From Exophiala sp. HKRS030 (lineage: Eukaryota; Ascomycota; Eurotiomycetes; Chaetothyriales; Herpotrichiellaceae), in assembly GCA_023897205.1 (NCBI GenBank), contig JAHWDD010000005.1, positions 558,001 to 622,000 on the forward strand: DNA of 64,000 bases, written 5' to 3'. Of this stretch, positions 1 through 11,355 are shown in pieces. The notes beneath the pieces were generated by a model, which ran no database searches, was not told where the DNA came from, and worked only from the letters and a program-made list of their open reading frames with translations. Both the position numbers and the translations under genes were made by a program. Numbering within the stretch: the first letter of the stretch is position 1; each line of letters opens with the position of its first letter.

Positions 1-435
1 CGAACCAACAGTCTAGGTTCACCTGGGCCGTGTTTGTGAACGTGGAGCGGAAGGGACGCCGTCAGATTATATGTCTTTTGATTGAGGTGAGGAGCCTCTC
101 GGTCTCTATATCAGGCGAGCTGCAAGGCGGAGAGATAGGACGTGGGGAAGGAGGCCCCGTCAGGGGTAGCCAAGCAATGGAACCTGGGAACGGCTGGAGA
201 AAACACGACCGAACCCCGAAGCGCCGCTTGGATTGGTCTCTTGGTATTGACAGCCACGTCTCATAGCCTCGAGGAGTATTCGGCCACGTTCCGTCAAAGC
301 ATAAATCGGAGGAGCCGATCGGAACTTCGGTCTCTGGTGCCGAACCTTGTTGACGGCGCATTCAAACATCTTATAGACGCGCGAGCCATGCGAATTCCAG
401 TCATCCGGCATGCCTTCGCATTACACCTTCCAAGA
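1..435. other. 5' flank of the SDR gene, no gene seen
   Basis: Several short ORFs cross this stretch on both strands, but none shows a recognisable domain or splice-supported extension. It probably holds the promoter and leader of the SDR that follows. Confidence 0.4.
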
Positions 436-447
436 ATGATCTCTACT

Positions 448-1399
448 ATGTCTCAGCAAACGGGTCGACTGGCGGGCAAAACAGCCGTTGTGACCGGTGC
501 CGCTAGTGGCATTGGGCTGGCCGTCACACAGCTCTTCCTCTCCGAGGGTGCCAAAGTCCTCGCGGTTGACTTTTCCGACAAGAACATCGAATCAGCAAAG
601 TCGCAGCTGCAGGCCGATGGTTTCGATTCCGGCTCATACACCTTCCATAATGCAGATGTGGCGGACGAGGAGTCTGTGATAGCCTTTGTGGAAAAGGGTG
701 TGACGGAGCTGGGAGGACTCGATATCGTCGTGCTCAACGCTGGTATCGGTTTCATAAAGCCCATCGTAGACACAAATGCTGAGGAGTACGACCGCCTGAT
801 GCGCATCAACGCCCGTGGCCGTAAGTAAACCTAATCCATCCTCCCAGTATATCGCAAAATTCTCAGATTCAGAACTGAAATTGACATATCCCAGCATTCT
901 TGGGAGTCAAGTACGCAGCGGAGAAGATGAAGAGTCTAGGAAATGGCGGCAGCATCATCATAACCGCCAGTCTCGCCAGCGAAGCCGCGTACGGAGAGTT
1001 ATCCGCTTACAACATGTCGAAATTTGCCGTCCGCGCCTTGTCCGTCACCGCCGCGCAGGAATACGCCAAACACAAAATAAGAGTCAATACCGTGTCGCCG
1101 AGCTTTGTAGCGACTCCGTTGGTCACCCTCTGGGGAGATCTTGAGGAGCGGGTCAAGGCCACTACCGTAGGTAAGTGAAAGTCACGGCACCCCTTTCTCT
1201 GTTGACGTCGTTTTTGTGGGAGAGGTGGGAAGGGCAGGAACAGACAAAGTTCGCAAGAGAATTTCTGGCTAACTCAACAGCAGGAAGAACCTTGGAGCCT
1301 TCAGAGGTGGCGAAACTGTTTTTGTTTCTGGCTAGCGACGATGCAAAGATGGTATCGGGAAGCAATTACCGCATGGATGGGGGGATGCTCCTACATTAA
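448..1399 (+). CDS. short-chain dehydrogenase/reductase, 3 exons
   Basis: Classical SDR oxidoreductase using NAD(P)(H); substrate unknown. Exons are 448-820, 895-1170 and 1281-1399, giving 255 residues. The first intron begins GTAAGT and joins ..ARG to PFLGVKYA; the second also begins GTAAGT and ends CAG near 1280 (an acceptor 3 nt later is equally good). The protein shows the TGxxxGIG cofactor motif near the N-terminus, NAG, the catalytic Ser followed by YNMSK, and the C-terminal DGG motif of the family. An in-frame ATG at 436 would add four residues. It lies on the same strand as the regulator downstream, about 450 bp away, with no evidence of co-transcription. Confidence 0.88.
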
Positions 1400-1848
1400 G
1401 AAACACCCAAGCTGGACTTGGTGACTGGGTGTAAATTTCAACAAAAGAAGTTTGCCGAGAAGAAGGTTGAGAAGAACAAGAGATTATGTAAAGATTATTA
1501 TACAATCAAAGACTTCTATAAATGTTATTAAATGAAGAAGAACAATGATAAGAATGATGTTACGACTCGCTCCAACCGTGGTGTCATTGCCCTTTTTTAT
1601 TAGACCAGTGGAAAATACGAAAAAAAGGCCCTTTTAAAGCAGCGTCTATTGGTCTCCGGTTCTGGACGGGCATATCTAGACGGACCCGTTGGACCGAGAG
1701 AAAGTTGCCCAGTGCTAAGTGCTTTATATATTATCGAGCCTTGTACATAACCACCCATGTACTCAACAGATTAGGGAAACTTCCCACAACGGAGTTCGAG
1801 GGTGACTACCCGACGGCGCAAGTCAAACTCTAGGTTTCTTCATTCCCG
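1400..1848. other. intergenic region between SDR and regulator
   Basis: No gene seen. The stretch is AT-rich around 1480-1560 and has a TATA-like run (TTTATATATTA) near 1721, which could serve the regulator that starts at 1849. Confidence 0.4.
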
Positions 1849-4570
1849 ATGTCAACAAGTCGTAAGGCCGAAGGCAGGCTGCGATTTCGAACAGAGTGCG
1901 GTTCAGGACAAAGGAAGGTTCGTCATGCATGTCAGCGTTGTCGGCGACAGAAGTTGAAAGTGTGTTTCCACTCCTCTGCAATCTTCTTTCAGGTTGACAA
2001 TACCCTGACCCTGACTACAGTGTGACACACACCGCCCCTGCACTCTCTGTGCACGAGCGAACGTTGAATGTCTCCCTACTCGCCCTGATCCATGGCGGTC
2101 GGATGTGCACAATGAAATGCTGGAAGCCGCCTTAGAGGAACCAGACCTAGCCACTAGGGCTGGAATGAAACGCAGTCGAACTGCGCAAATGCGATCTATG
2201 CCTGCAGTGCACCTGGGGTTAGAAAATTCGATGCCGGAGGGTGAAGATGAACACACGGACAGAGCCACTCCCTCCATTGGAAAACAAGCAGGGTCTCATG
2301 ATACCGTCTTGAACGAGCAAGAATTATGGAACTCAAGTTCCACAATGGACTTAGTGGAAAAGGTACCATGCCCTATGGTGTTTTGCACGTCTTGCACGTC
2401 TTGCCAACTCATATTTGTAGGCATTTCACTACCACGATTCTCGGTCTCCCGAGGCTAGAATGGTTTCGGCTTTCTCTGGGACACAAGTCGAGGAACCTGA
2501 ACATTCTGACACTCTCGTGACCGGATCCAGAGACAGTGTCGGTTTCTGCACCGCAGGCAGTGTCAAAACTTCATTCGCCAAACCCCTTCATCACTTCGCA
2601 GTAGATCTCGTCGCTTGCCTTCCGTCACGGGAGGTGGCAGATCTCCTCGTGGACACATATTTTGACCGAGTTCATTGGTTTCTGCTGGTCTTCCACCAAG
2701 ATGAGTTCCGCCATAGATTTGCACAGTTGTACAGAGATTCACAAGTTCCGGTCACTGTCAAACAAGGCGAAGTTGGATTTACCAGTACGCTTCTCGCTGT
2801 CATGGCTCTCGCTCTCCAATATATCGGCGAGTATCGACTTCAACTTTTATCTCATTTGAAGGTTGATGCGCAGATCTTGCAGGACAAAATTTTTTCCACG
2901 CTACGGACAAGAGTTCTTGATGTTGTCTCTCTTGGCTCATTAGAAGCGGTGCAAACTTGCATATTACTTGGGAGCTATTTTCTATATCATGGTGATCCTG
3001 GACTGGCTTGGCCAATATGTGGTTGCGCCTTACGGATCGCACAGGCACTCAATCTACATCGACGGCTACCGCTGACCGCGAGCACCCCAGCCTCAGGAAC
3101 ATCAAAACCTCGCAGGTCAAACGAGGTCCGCAAGCGATGCTGGTGGGCTGTTTACGAAATTGAAACTTTCTGCTCCATGCTTTATGGCCACCCGCACAGT
3201 ATATTGGATGCGGATTGTGATGTCGAATTCTTGGATGCTTCAGCTAAACCGGCAATGTCTAAGAATCCACGTTCATTCAACGAGCCTTTGAGCTGCGAGA
3301 CTACCCTGCTGTCGTACAAGTACTTCATGTCCAGATTATCCATCCTTATTCGAGCCGCCTTAACGGAGCTTTACGGTGTGAACCGAAACTCCCCAAATGG
3401 ATGGATCTCGGGCGCTGGAGACCATGCCTCTCGCTTGCAGGTGCTCGTTGAGAAGGTGACTGAGTTGGACAACAGACTCAGTGGATGGGCATCCGAATTG
3501 CCATCTAGACTGCAGCTTCGCAGTGACACACCGAAAGGTCCGATCTATGAGTCACTCGCAGAAATAGACGAAGATATTGGTGCGTCTGGTGAGAAACTTG
3601 AGTCTTACATTTTCCAGCTGCAAGCATTGGCTCTCAAGCTTGCCTATGAAAATGCAAGGATACTGATACACAGGCCGCTGCTGTCGTACAAAATGGTCTC
3701 ACCGCCGACACCAGACTACGGAACGATTCCCGCTGTACCTGCTCGATTACCCAACACAGATCCGTTCCAATCTTCACTCCTTACCTGTCGAAATGCAGCA
3801 CTCGAGACATCTCGGATCGGTTCTTTTTCCATCTTTCGGTTGGCCTCAGGCACGTATGCGGTTGCTTTCATCGGCAGTCACCTCCTCACTGCAGGTGTGG
3901 CTCTATGTATTTTGGCTAGTATAGACCCACTGAGCATTTCTTCTCAGGAGTCCAAGATTGGCATTCACCGACTATTGGGAATGCAAATGGACCTCAAGAG
4001 GAGGTCAGTACTGGCTGCGCAAGGTCTCGAGGTGTTACAAAAATTGACGAAACTTGTTTTGACCAAAGAACTGGAGAAAATGCTACAACCAAAATCCGAT
4101 TCACGATTTGGTGGGACATACTGTCAGGAGTTGACGACTTCAACCCCAATGCAGACCGAAGACGGTGGTAGTATAAGCCAAAATCATTCACTCCAACAAC
4201 CTTCCCCTCAAACCAGTCAGCTTGATCTAAATCGGATGGTCCTTCACCATCCAGGAATGGCCACGCAGAGTGCAAGCCAGAGAAGCAACGATGATGACAG
4301 ACCTGAACTTATGAACTATGAGTGTTTTGAAGATCCAATCGTGACTGCAGCGCTCTTGGATTTTGAATCAGGTACAGTAGCGCTCCTAGAACAGAAGACT
4401 TACTGGAGTTGATTCTAATTTTTCGTTCAGCTATTGCGTCGTCCACCTTTCCTGATATCAACAGAAATACGAACACTGACTCTAATCATCAACCATCCAT
4501 CGACGATTATTTAGTGGACCCAGAGCAGGCATGGATCTGGGCGCCAAATAATTTTAACTTGAACTACTAA
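1849..4570 (+). CDS. Zn(II)2Cys6 transcription factor with fungal-specific domain, 4 exons
   Basis: Nuclear DNA-binding regulator. Exons 1849-1959, 2021-2362, 2421-4371 and 4431-4570 give 847 residues. The Zn2Cys6 cluster is split by intron 1 exactly before its third cysteine: ACQRCRRQKLK, then CDTHRPC..C..C, with spacing C-x2-C-x6-C-x5-C-x2-C-x6-C at about residues 28-58. The middle (from about residue 200) resembles the fungal-specific transcription factor domain (YFDRVHWF.., RCWWAVYEIE). The last exon matters: a simple ORF runs through the donor at 4372 and stops at 4412, but splicing 4372-4430 yields the acidic, aromatic tail ending WIWAPNNFNLNY. The ATG at 1849 is the first after an in-frame TAG at 1831. 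Targets are unknown; the neighbouring SDR and alcohol dehydrogenase are candidates. Confidence 0.88.
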
Positions 4571-6341
4571 GCTCAAAACGCGACTTCCATGAGGCCATCA
4601 GTATTGCGCAGCTTTTCGCAGAAGAGTTGGGCACGATGAGTAGGGAAAGGCAGCTGGCAAAGAGGTGTGAGGTTCAATAGCGGCTGCGAACCAGAAAACG
4701 TTCCCGAGACCCCGTACACTCGGTGATGAATCGACTTTGCCCAACACATTGACTCAAATCTGCATTCGACATGCATCACAAGTGTTGCACTCGATGGTCA
4801 ATCTCATCATCCGAATTTCGAAATTGTCGATCCATACACGACACCCGCGCAGAATAGTTCACTTCAAAGCTTTTTGCACGAGAATGACTCGATTATCTTC
4901 CAGTCGTTATCCATTTTTGGGCGCCTTCAGTCGATGCCAAAATCGCAATCGCGTAAGCTCTTCAAATTTGGTGTCGGTGATGCGCGTCGCCAACGAACAG
5001 TCATAAATGTCACAATGCTTCAACATAATGCTGGGAGACCCAAATCATCCACTTCCGATCAAGCCAGTTTTATGGATAAAGTGTTAGACGACTCAGCATT
5101 GCACGTTATCAAAGCATCCTTCCCGCAGAATCTGTGCTCGAGTCATGATACCTCAGATGCGTCAGTGGAGACAACCTGAATAGGAGTTCCCGCATATGGC
5201 TCCTCAGACGCCAATCACTGCATGGGCATGACTTGTCCGAGTGGAATTGCATGCCGCAGCAGAGCCGGCGGTGCCGCCATGGCGCAGCTTCTCCCGCCGG
5301 GATCACTCGTCCAACAATGGGTGTCTAACAATGGTCAAGCCGTGGCTCCAGACGGAATCCGTTGGAAAGTTAGTTTCGTTGACATCGGAGCTGGGTTGTC
5401 CGGCCCATTCTGCGCGGCTGTCATGCTTTCGAGCGGGAGGGTTAGGTCACTGTCACCCTTCGGGCGAAATAATGGGGGTCATTGTCACCCTTCGAGCGGG
5501 TTAATGGGGCGTCATTGAGCCGGCCATGTCGTGTAAACCACGTCGGCAACACCCTACTTGCTGCGCAATAGGCTCCAGATTGTCGAAAGGACTGCCTAAT
5601 ACATCTGTCAAAGTCACGATATTTATGGTGGCACCAGGCCGGAGAGGTGAAATTAGGCTCCGTGCTTGAATAACGTCCTCAATTTCAATGTGGGCCTCCG
5701 CATCAACCTCTACCGCAATTTTACGGTAAGCTTAAAACTGCTACTGCAAGTACTCGTGGTCTTCTTCCGAGAGCAACAAGCAGGTAGGTTCGCTGGGCTC
5801 CGGATGCGGCTTCGGCCAACAAGGGCGACTTCTAGAATCCGAGGCACGAGTGACAGGATGTTGGCAGATGTCCGCGATGGAGTCTGTCAACTTTGCAAAG
5901 GTACGGTTTGGCTGTTTGAGATGAGCCACGCTGTTTCATGCTCAGAAGAGTCCTAAGCGATCTTTTATCAGAGAAATCTACACATAATGACGGAACCTCT
6001 GAAAAATTCGGCGTAAGAAATCCCAAACCCCTTTAGGTGACAGAAGACCTGAGGTAATCAACGTTGATGACAAAGGCACGTCCATGCCGAGGAAGTTCAC
6101 TTGGATTCGGGTAGTCCGAATATAGCAATCTCTTCCGGCGGATCACTCCCTCATTCCCTTGAGACTGGCTCTGCACATTCTATTGTTGATCGCCCTCCGA
6201 CTGAGGACACTAACTTGATAATCACAAGAGCTCAAAAGCTCAAGCAGCCTTTTAATCTTCGCGCTGGCTCTGGTCTAATCAATCTTGGAGAACTTTGAAC
6301 AACGCTTGCTTCGTCTATTATTTCTCATTGTCGCCGGGACA
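4571..6341. other. 1.8 kb region without a convincing gene
   Basis: Frame 2 is open from about 4730 to 5179 (150 codons, Ser/His/Gln-rich, no domain I recognise); its first in-frame ATG is at 4874. Just upstream, 4589-4679 reads as a short polar segment ending in a stop. These could be a gene relic or noise. A weak tandem repeat lies at 5446-5517. Nothing else stands out before the alcohol dehydrogenase. Confidence 0.3.
5446..5517. repeat. degenerate 32-33 bp tandem repeat, about 2.3 copies
   Basis: GTCACTGTCACCCTTCG at 5446 recurs as GTCATTGTCACCCTTCG at 5478, each followed after about 10 nt by AATGGGG; a third partial start (GTCATTG) follows at 5511. Function unknown. Confidence 0.6.
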
Positions 6342-7608
6342 ATGGTTGCATCCTGTCCCGATGTACCGTCCCATTGTAAAGCTGGAGTGGTGAAGAGACA
6401 CGGCAAAAATTTTGTCTTGGAGGTTGAAAAAGTGCCGGTCCCTCAGCCTGGTGCATCTCATTGCTGCCCTGGATGAAAGTATGGGAAACTGACGTTTATC
6501 ATAGGCACGGGTCAACTCCTGCTCAAACTGACTGTCACTGGCATATGTTACAGTGACGTCCATTATATGCTGGAAGATTTGCCACTTCCGCGAATGGGAG
6601 ATTATGGCGTGAAGTCTCCCGGACACGAGGGTGCCGGGATGGTAGTTGCCATTGGCGATGGTGTCACAGGGTGGAAGATTGGCGACCGTGCCGGAGTAAA
6701 GCCCACGTGGGACACCTGCATGTGCTGCGAATTGTGTTTGAGTTCTCTCGAATGTCATTGCGCGCAAGCGATCCCGACAGGGTTGAAAGTGCCAGGCAAA
6801 TAGCAATTGGTCATGTCTGGATATCCTTTCAATACTAACGATTGCCTCGCAGGGACATATCAAGAGTACATTCTCAGTCCGGCAAAATATACCACGCGCA
6901 TTCCGGTCGGCGTGGATGACTTTTGTGCGGGGCCAATTATGTGCAGCGGCTCCACAATTTACAGATCGGTATGTTTGCTGCCTCTTGCTAGCGGAAAGCA
7001 TTGAGATTAACAACCCCCTTCACTAGATGGTGGAGTCTGGGCTTCGTCCTGGACAATGGGCTGCTTTCATTGGAGCGGGAGGTGGTGTGGGTCATATGGG
7101 CGTACAGCTTGCTAAGGCGATGGGAGCAAGAGTGATTGGAATTGACAGCGGACAGGAAAAAAAGGAGCTGTGTCTTGAACTCGGCTGCGAGGCCTTCATA
7201 GACTTTACAGCATCGAAAGACATTGCAGGAGATGCGGTTCAGATATCTGACGGAGAGGGCGCGCACGCTGTATTTGTGACAGCAAGTTCACCTGCAGCGT
7301 ACACCCTGGCGACCAAAATAGCTCGCGTCGGGGGTAAGATTATGTGTGTCGGGATGCCACCTTCTGGGAGTGCTTTTGCGGGTGATGATCCGATGTTCCT
7401 GATCCTTCGTAACTTGAAGGTTATCGGAACTTTGACAGGCTCGCTGAGAGATACAAAAGAGGTACTTGAGTTTGCCGCAAGGGGGTTGCTGAGACCTGTG
7501 TATGAGACATACAGTATCAGTCAGCTACCCGATGCTGTAGCTAAACTTCGGGCTGGCCAAGTACGTGGTCGCTGCGTCGTCGATTTTAACGCGGTTCAAG
7601 CATCCTAA
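6342..7608 (+). CDS. zinc-dependent alcohol dehydrogenase, 4 exons, one GC-AG intron
   Basis: Cytosolic-type medium-chain ADH of the yeast ADH1 class, oxidising or reducing alcohols/aldehydes with NAD(H). Exons 6342-6450, 6505-6795, 6853-6968 and 7027-7608 give 365 residues. Catalytic zinc ligands appear in CYSDVHY and PGHEGAG, and structural zinc cysteines in CMCCELC..C.C; the Rossmann motif is GAGGGVG. Intron 2 (6796-6852) has donor GCAAAT in place of GT, with a perfect TACTAAC branch site and CAG acceptor; using it restores the family sequence VPGTYQEY. The ATG at 6342 gives the usual length. Specific substrate cannot be told from sequence. Confidence 0.9.
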
Positions 7609-8132
7609 CGAAGATTCCGACGGGCTCCATGGTGACAAGCTCGTAATTTCGACATTATCTTTCTTTTCGTATTGAGGTGTCTATGTTCGAGTTACGAAGC
7701 AGCCGACATGCAGTCTTCATTGCCGACCAAATTGGACCACGTCGAAGACATAACCCTGAAGCGTGTGCATCCAAAAAAAGTTTAGCATCGAGTTCATCCT
7801 TCGAATGTCAAGTAGACAAAACGGGCTCGGGTATTCATGTTAAATCTGGCTCGGTGTCCAATATCTCACATTTCTTTTGCTGGAACCAGACGATATACGC
7901 TCAACTGCCGCTACGTCACGTCCGGACTCGAGCGAGATTTTATTCTAGCCGGGTGCTGTTTTTCAAAATAAGCAGAGACAAACGCGTCTTTGATTCCCTG
8001 GGAGATTCCGGTCGCAAACTCGGCTGACTCCATTCTGCCATTTTGAGACTCGCATCCGATTACTTCAGCACATTGCATCTTTTCACCTTGTCATCCATGC
8101 AATATGCGCCTGAAGTCACCCTCACACTGTTA
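7609..8132. other. 3' flank of ADH, no gene seen
   Basis: An ORF at 7677-8027 (+) has no recognisable features and biased composition; I treat it as noise. The region separates the ADH and the convergent transporter pseudogene. Confidence 0.35.
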
Positions 8133-9100
8133 TCATGCGGCCTGACGTGAATTTGACGCAAGTACAACTTCAGCATCGTCATCCACGAAAGCCTTGTCGC
8201 CAAAGGCAAGCGAGATCTCTTCCAATGTATGATTTGCCGTTTCAACGTAGTAGAAGTAGACCAGACCGGTCGAAAACAAACAAAAGCCAGCAATGATTAC
8301 ATAATAATAACCATGAATACCGGCAAAGGCATCGGGTGATGACATGCCGATGAGAAAGTTGAAGATCCAATTGCTACAAGTTGAAAGTGCCATGCCTTTG
8401 GCTCTCCCCGCAGAGGGAATACTTCCGCAGGAAGTAGCCACGGTATCGGCCCCCAAGTGAACCCATAGATGACGTTGTAGATGACGACAAAAGCATACAT
8501 TCCGTTTGCCTTGGTGTTGACTCCGAGAGAAACTTGTGAGAACACACACATGACACCGAGGGCAATGGCCATGGAGATGCCTGGATGATGCGTCAGCTCT
8601 GTCGGGCAAGACTGGCCAGGATTCGCTCACCACCGAGTATGAGGAGAGGCCGTCTGGCCCATCGATCTGCGAGCCACCAAGTTGCCATGGTCGCTGCTGT
8701 ATAGGGCAAGGCATTTGCCGCCGTATATAACAAAGACTTCCTTTCACTGAAAACCGGCCGCGGACAACGAGCTTGGCAGGTAAAACGAGATGACGTTGAT
8801 GCCATTCAGCTGTGCAAACATTTGTGCCGTTATTCCGACCACGGTACGCTTTCTATATAGGTGGTAAACATTTCCTGTTCCAATGTGTAAGCGGCACAAC
8901 CTGATGAAATGACCACGAAACTTGAGACCAACCAGCCAACCGCATTCGCCCACACTCGCCTCGTTTCTGACGGCCTCCTGGATCTCCAGAAAGGTCTTCT
9001 GAACGTGATCCGCGTGGACATCGCCATTGGCATGTAAATCGGCCACGGTTTGGAGACCTCGTATGACATGTGGAGAGAGAAGAAAGGTCCCAGGACTGAC
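8133..9100 (-). pseudogene. sugar-type MFS transporter, 5'-truncated and frameshifted
   Basis: The C-terminal half of a sugar porter (MFS) can be read in pieces. They are: AQLNGINVISFYLP (start of the second six-helix bundle), then WWLADRWARRPLLILGG (the usual G is A in the RWGRRPLL motif), an intact intron (GTGAGC..CCAG, about 8585-8635), IPWLLPAEVFPL, and a tail with ETANHTLEEI. Two single-base frameshifts separate the pieces. One is an extra T near 8747 (AGF to SERKS). The other is a missing base near 8416, where PLRARAKGMA is expected. Upstream of about 9100 the first six helices are absent. It cannot encode a working carrier unless both indels are sequencing errors and the N-terminal half lies elsewhere. 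Confidence 0.8.
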
Positions 9101-9747
9101 CATTTTACGTGTGGCCGCCAAGGAAGCTGTCCGCTGACGACTTCCGTATCCCGACTGGAGGTCAAATGTCGGACTTCTTCATGGACAATTCTCAAAAGTA
9201 ATTACCACGGCCTCGCCCGGACAGAGGTGGCGACATAATCATAACCTGCATTTAGTTGATAAAGCTGTGAAGCTAGGTCGGCATTGAAAACTCAAGACGA
9301 AAATGGGCCCTGTGCGATCTGATCCGTGTTGCGTCGCTGGTAGCAGAAGCATACAACGAAAATCTTGACCGCGAATCGCGGTGTTTGCCCAAAAACACTC
9401 ACTGTGTCTTTTTGGCGGGCGCGACCCTCATCGACTCATGTTCGCAAGTTTACAATCGTCATTCACCATGATATTCAGACAATCCGCTCGGCGCTATTTC
9501 TTCAGGGTTTATTTAATATTGTACCCCGATGAAACTCATCGGCCTGCGTTTCGTGGCTGCACTTAATCCAAAAGGAGAGACGCCCCCCGACTCTCTCCTC
9601 TCGCGAGAGCGGGTAGATCCTCGATTCGTATCAGAGCAACCGATGTATTTGCAAAGTTTTGGTAGCCCCTATTACTCTATTTCTCGAGGGACCCTGAGTC
9701 CGCCAAACACCCAGCTAAAAGACCGTAATCCGCCAACATGGCTTCAG
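9101..9747. other. intergenic, no gene seen
   Basis: No homologous N-terminal transporter sequence could be found here on the minus strand, which supports truncation of the pseudogene. No other signal was seen. Confidence 0.35.
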
Positions 9748-10575
9748 CTAATAGCCTCCAGGTTGTCCGGCTGCAATTGGCACGAAGCTCACAGTCGTCG
9801 GTTCATCTGTAATGCCTCTTTTTCGTGCATCTTCCATTATTTGCACGGTTGCGGTTGCACCGATTCTCGTCACACCGAGAGACATGACGTGAAGGAGATC
9901 ATCGAGAGTCCGAATGCCACCAGCACCTTTCACTTGGACGCTGGGCTTCGAGTGTTTTCTCATAAGCTTCAAGTGCGGCACAGTGGCGCCTTTGTAGCTG
10001 TATCTTCCGTCGGGCTGCTTGACAAAACCGTATCCAGTCGAGGTTTTGACGAATGCCACGTCTAGGTCGGAGCAAATCTGGCACAGCCGAATGATGTGCT
10101 CTTCTTGGAGATAGTCGTTCTCGAAAATCACTTTGAGGATTGCGCCACGTTGGACGACTGCCTCGTTGATGAGACGGATCTCTTCAGTGACATAGTCCCA
10201 ATCCCCACCTAGCGCTTTGCCAATATTGATGACCATATCAATTTCCTTGCCTCCAGCCTCGGCGGCCTGCTCAGCTTCGATCACCTTCACTTTTGTGGTG
10301 CTATTCCCGTGCGGGAAGCCGATGACGGGGCACACTAGCACTCCTGACCCTTCAAGTTCTTCCACGACCATTGGAATGAGATACGGCTTCACGCAGGCTG
10401 TAGCCACTCCGTATTTCTTTGCGATCTCGAGTCCGGTCAGGATATCTGCGTCAGTCATTGTGGGGTGCAGGAGAGAGTGATCGATCATTTTAGCCAGCTG
10501 GCCTAGTGTAACGGTAATCGAGTTTGTTGACGCCGAGCCGCCCGCCGTGGGTTGTTCGGAGACTGTGGAAGGCAT
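9748..10575 (-). CDS. deoC: deoxyribose-phosphate aldolase
   Basis: Class I aldolase (DERA) that splits 2-deoxyribose 5-phosphate into glyceraldehyde 3-phosphate and acetaldehyde in deoxynucleoside breakdown. It is a single exon of 275 residues. The Schiff-base lysine is in VAFVKTSTGYG (K177), the proton-relay lysine in VQVKGAGGIRT (K216), and the conserved Asp in EIDMVIN (D113). A TIM-barrel fold is expected. The acetaldehyde produced could feed the alcohol or aldehyde dehydrogenases in the window, but nothing shows co-regulation. Confidence 0.93.
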   Translation of the reverse strand: MPSTVSEQPTAGGSASTNSITVTLGQLAKMIDHSLLHPTMTDADILTGLEIAKKYGVATACVKPYLIPMVVEELEGSGVLVCPVIGFPHGNSTTKVKVIEAEQAAEAGGKEIDMVINIGKALGGDWDYVTEEIRLINEAVVQRGAILKVIFENDYLQEEHIIRLCQICSDLDVAFVKTSTGYGFVKQPDGRYSYKGATVPHLKLMRKHSKPSVQVKGAGGIRTLDDLLHVMSLGVTRIGATATVQIMEDARKRGITDEPTTVSFVPIAAGQPGGY

Positions 10576-11175
10576 GTTGACGGCGAACGTGATAAAGGTA
10601 TGGTGCCTGGTTCGACTGCAGAATATCGCAACGATGGCGATTCGAACCGAACTCTCTTATATCTATCCCTCCATGGACAATGACGGGCGATTCAACCGCA
10701 AAATGTGGAAAGTCTTCCTGTTGAGAAGTCAAGCCGACTGCCACCACACCGAAATGCCACAAAGTAATCCGTCCCCAGCAGTTGGGCGCCTTCTGGTGGG
10801 CGGTTGAGCAAATCGGGATCAGATTCTCCGGTCCCCAGTGGCCAAGATGATCCTCCGGTGGAACGTATTTCCGGTTCGAGAAATCAGGCCGTCCACGCTC
10901 CGAAGTGGCTCCAATGCTCCGCCGGAGGCGGCGGAGATCTCGATTCAAAGCATCAGGCTCGACGCCAACATCATCCATCCGGCGGGTGGGAAGCTGAGAT
11001 TTTCCCTCATAAATTCTCTGCCCGTGACATCCGGTGCTTCATGAGGTTAAATCCTGCAAGCGAGACTGCAGCCTCGCAGAGGATCTGAAAATTCTTAGGC
11101 GGTTTGCGCTACTGCTGTTAAACAGATTGGACGGAGCCGGGACTGGCCCAGAGCAGACTACGCGAACTGCGCAGC
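10576..11175. other. upstream region of deoC, no gene seen
   Basis: Holds the deoC promoter on the minus strand and the decayed 5' part of the Zn2Cys6 relic on the plus strand. ORFs here overlap deoC antisense or lack features. Confidence 0.35.
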
Positions 11176-11355
11176 AGGAAGCGTCGGTTGCCAAAAAAAA
11201 GTCTGGAAATGCGTGTCTGTGCTGTCGCGGGCTCAAGTTGAAAGTAAGTCGAGTTTTGCACCACCACTTTTCTGGATGATATATGACTTCTGACATGGGT
11301 GCAGTGAGATACAGATCGTCCATGTCTGCTTTGAGCTCGAGCCAGAGTCGAATAT
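11176..11355 (+). pseudogene. decayed Zn2Cys6 DNA-binding domain
   Basis: ACLCCRGLKLK (11211-11243) is followed by a good intron (11244-11304, GTAAGT..GTGCAG). The continuation then has the exact spacing of a Zn2Cys6 cluster, but with TGA stop codons at the third (11305) and fifth (11332) cysteine positions and TAT (Tyr) at the sixth (11353); the fourth Cys is intact. The intron position, right after KLK, and the flanking residues (xDTDRPC, ARARVE) match the regulator at 1849-4570, so this looks like a dead duplicate of that gene. No fungal-specific domain survives downstream. Confidence 0.82.

Noticed and set aside
4372..4412. Stop at 4412 as the end of the first regulator
   Set aside because: A good intron (4372-4430) removes it and adds a conserved-looking acidic C-terminus ending at 4570.
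6318..7013. 231-codon minus-strand ORF over the alcohol dehydrogenase
   Set aside because: Shadow ORF crossing introns of a well-supported gene; no domain.
11305..11334. TGA codons at cysteine positions read as selenocysteine
   Set aside because: Ascomycetes are not known to make selenoproteins, the sixth cysteine is Tyr, and the rest of the regulator is gone; decay explains it better.
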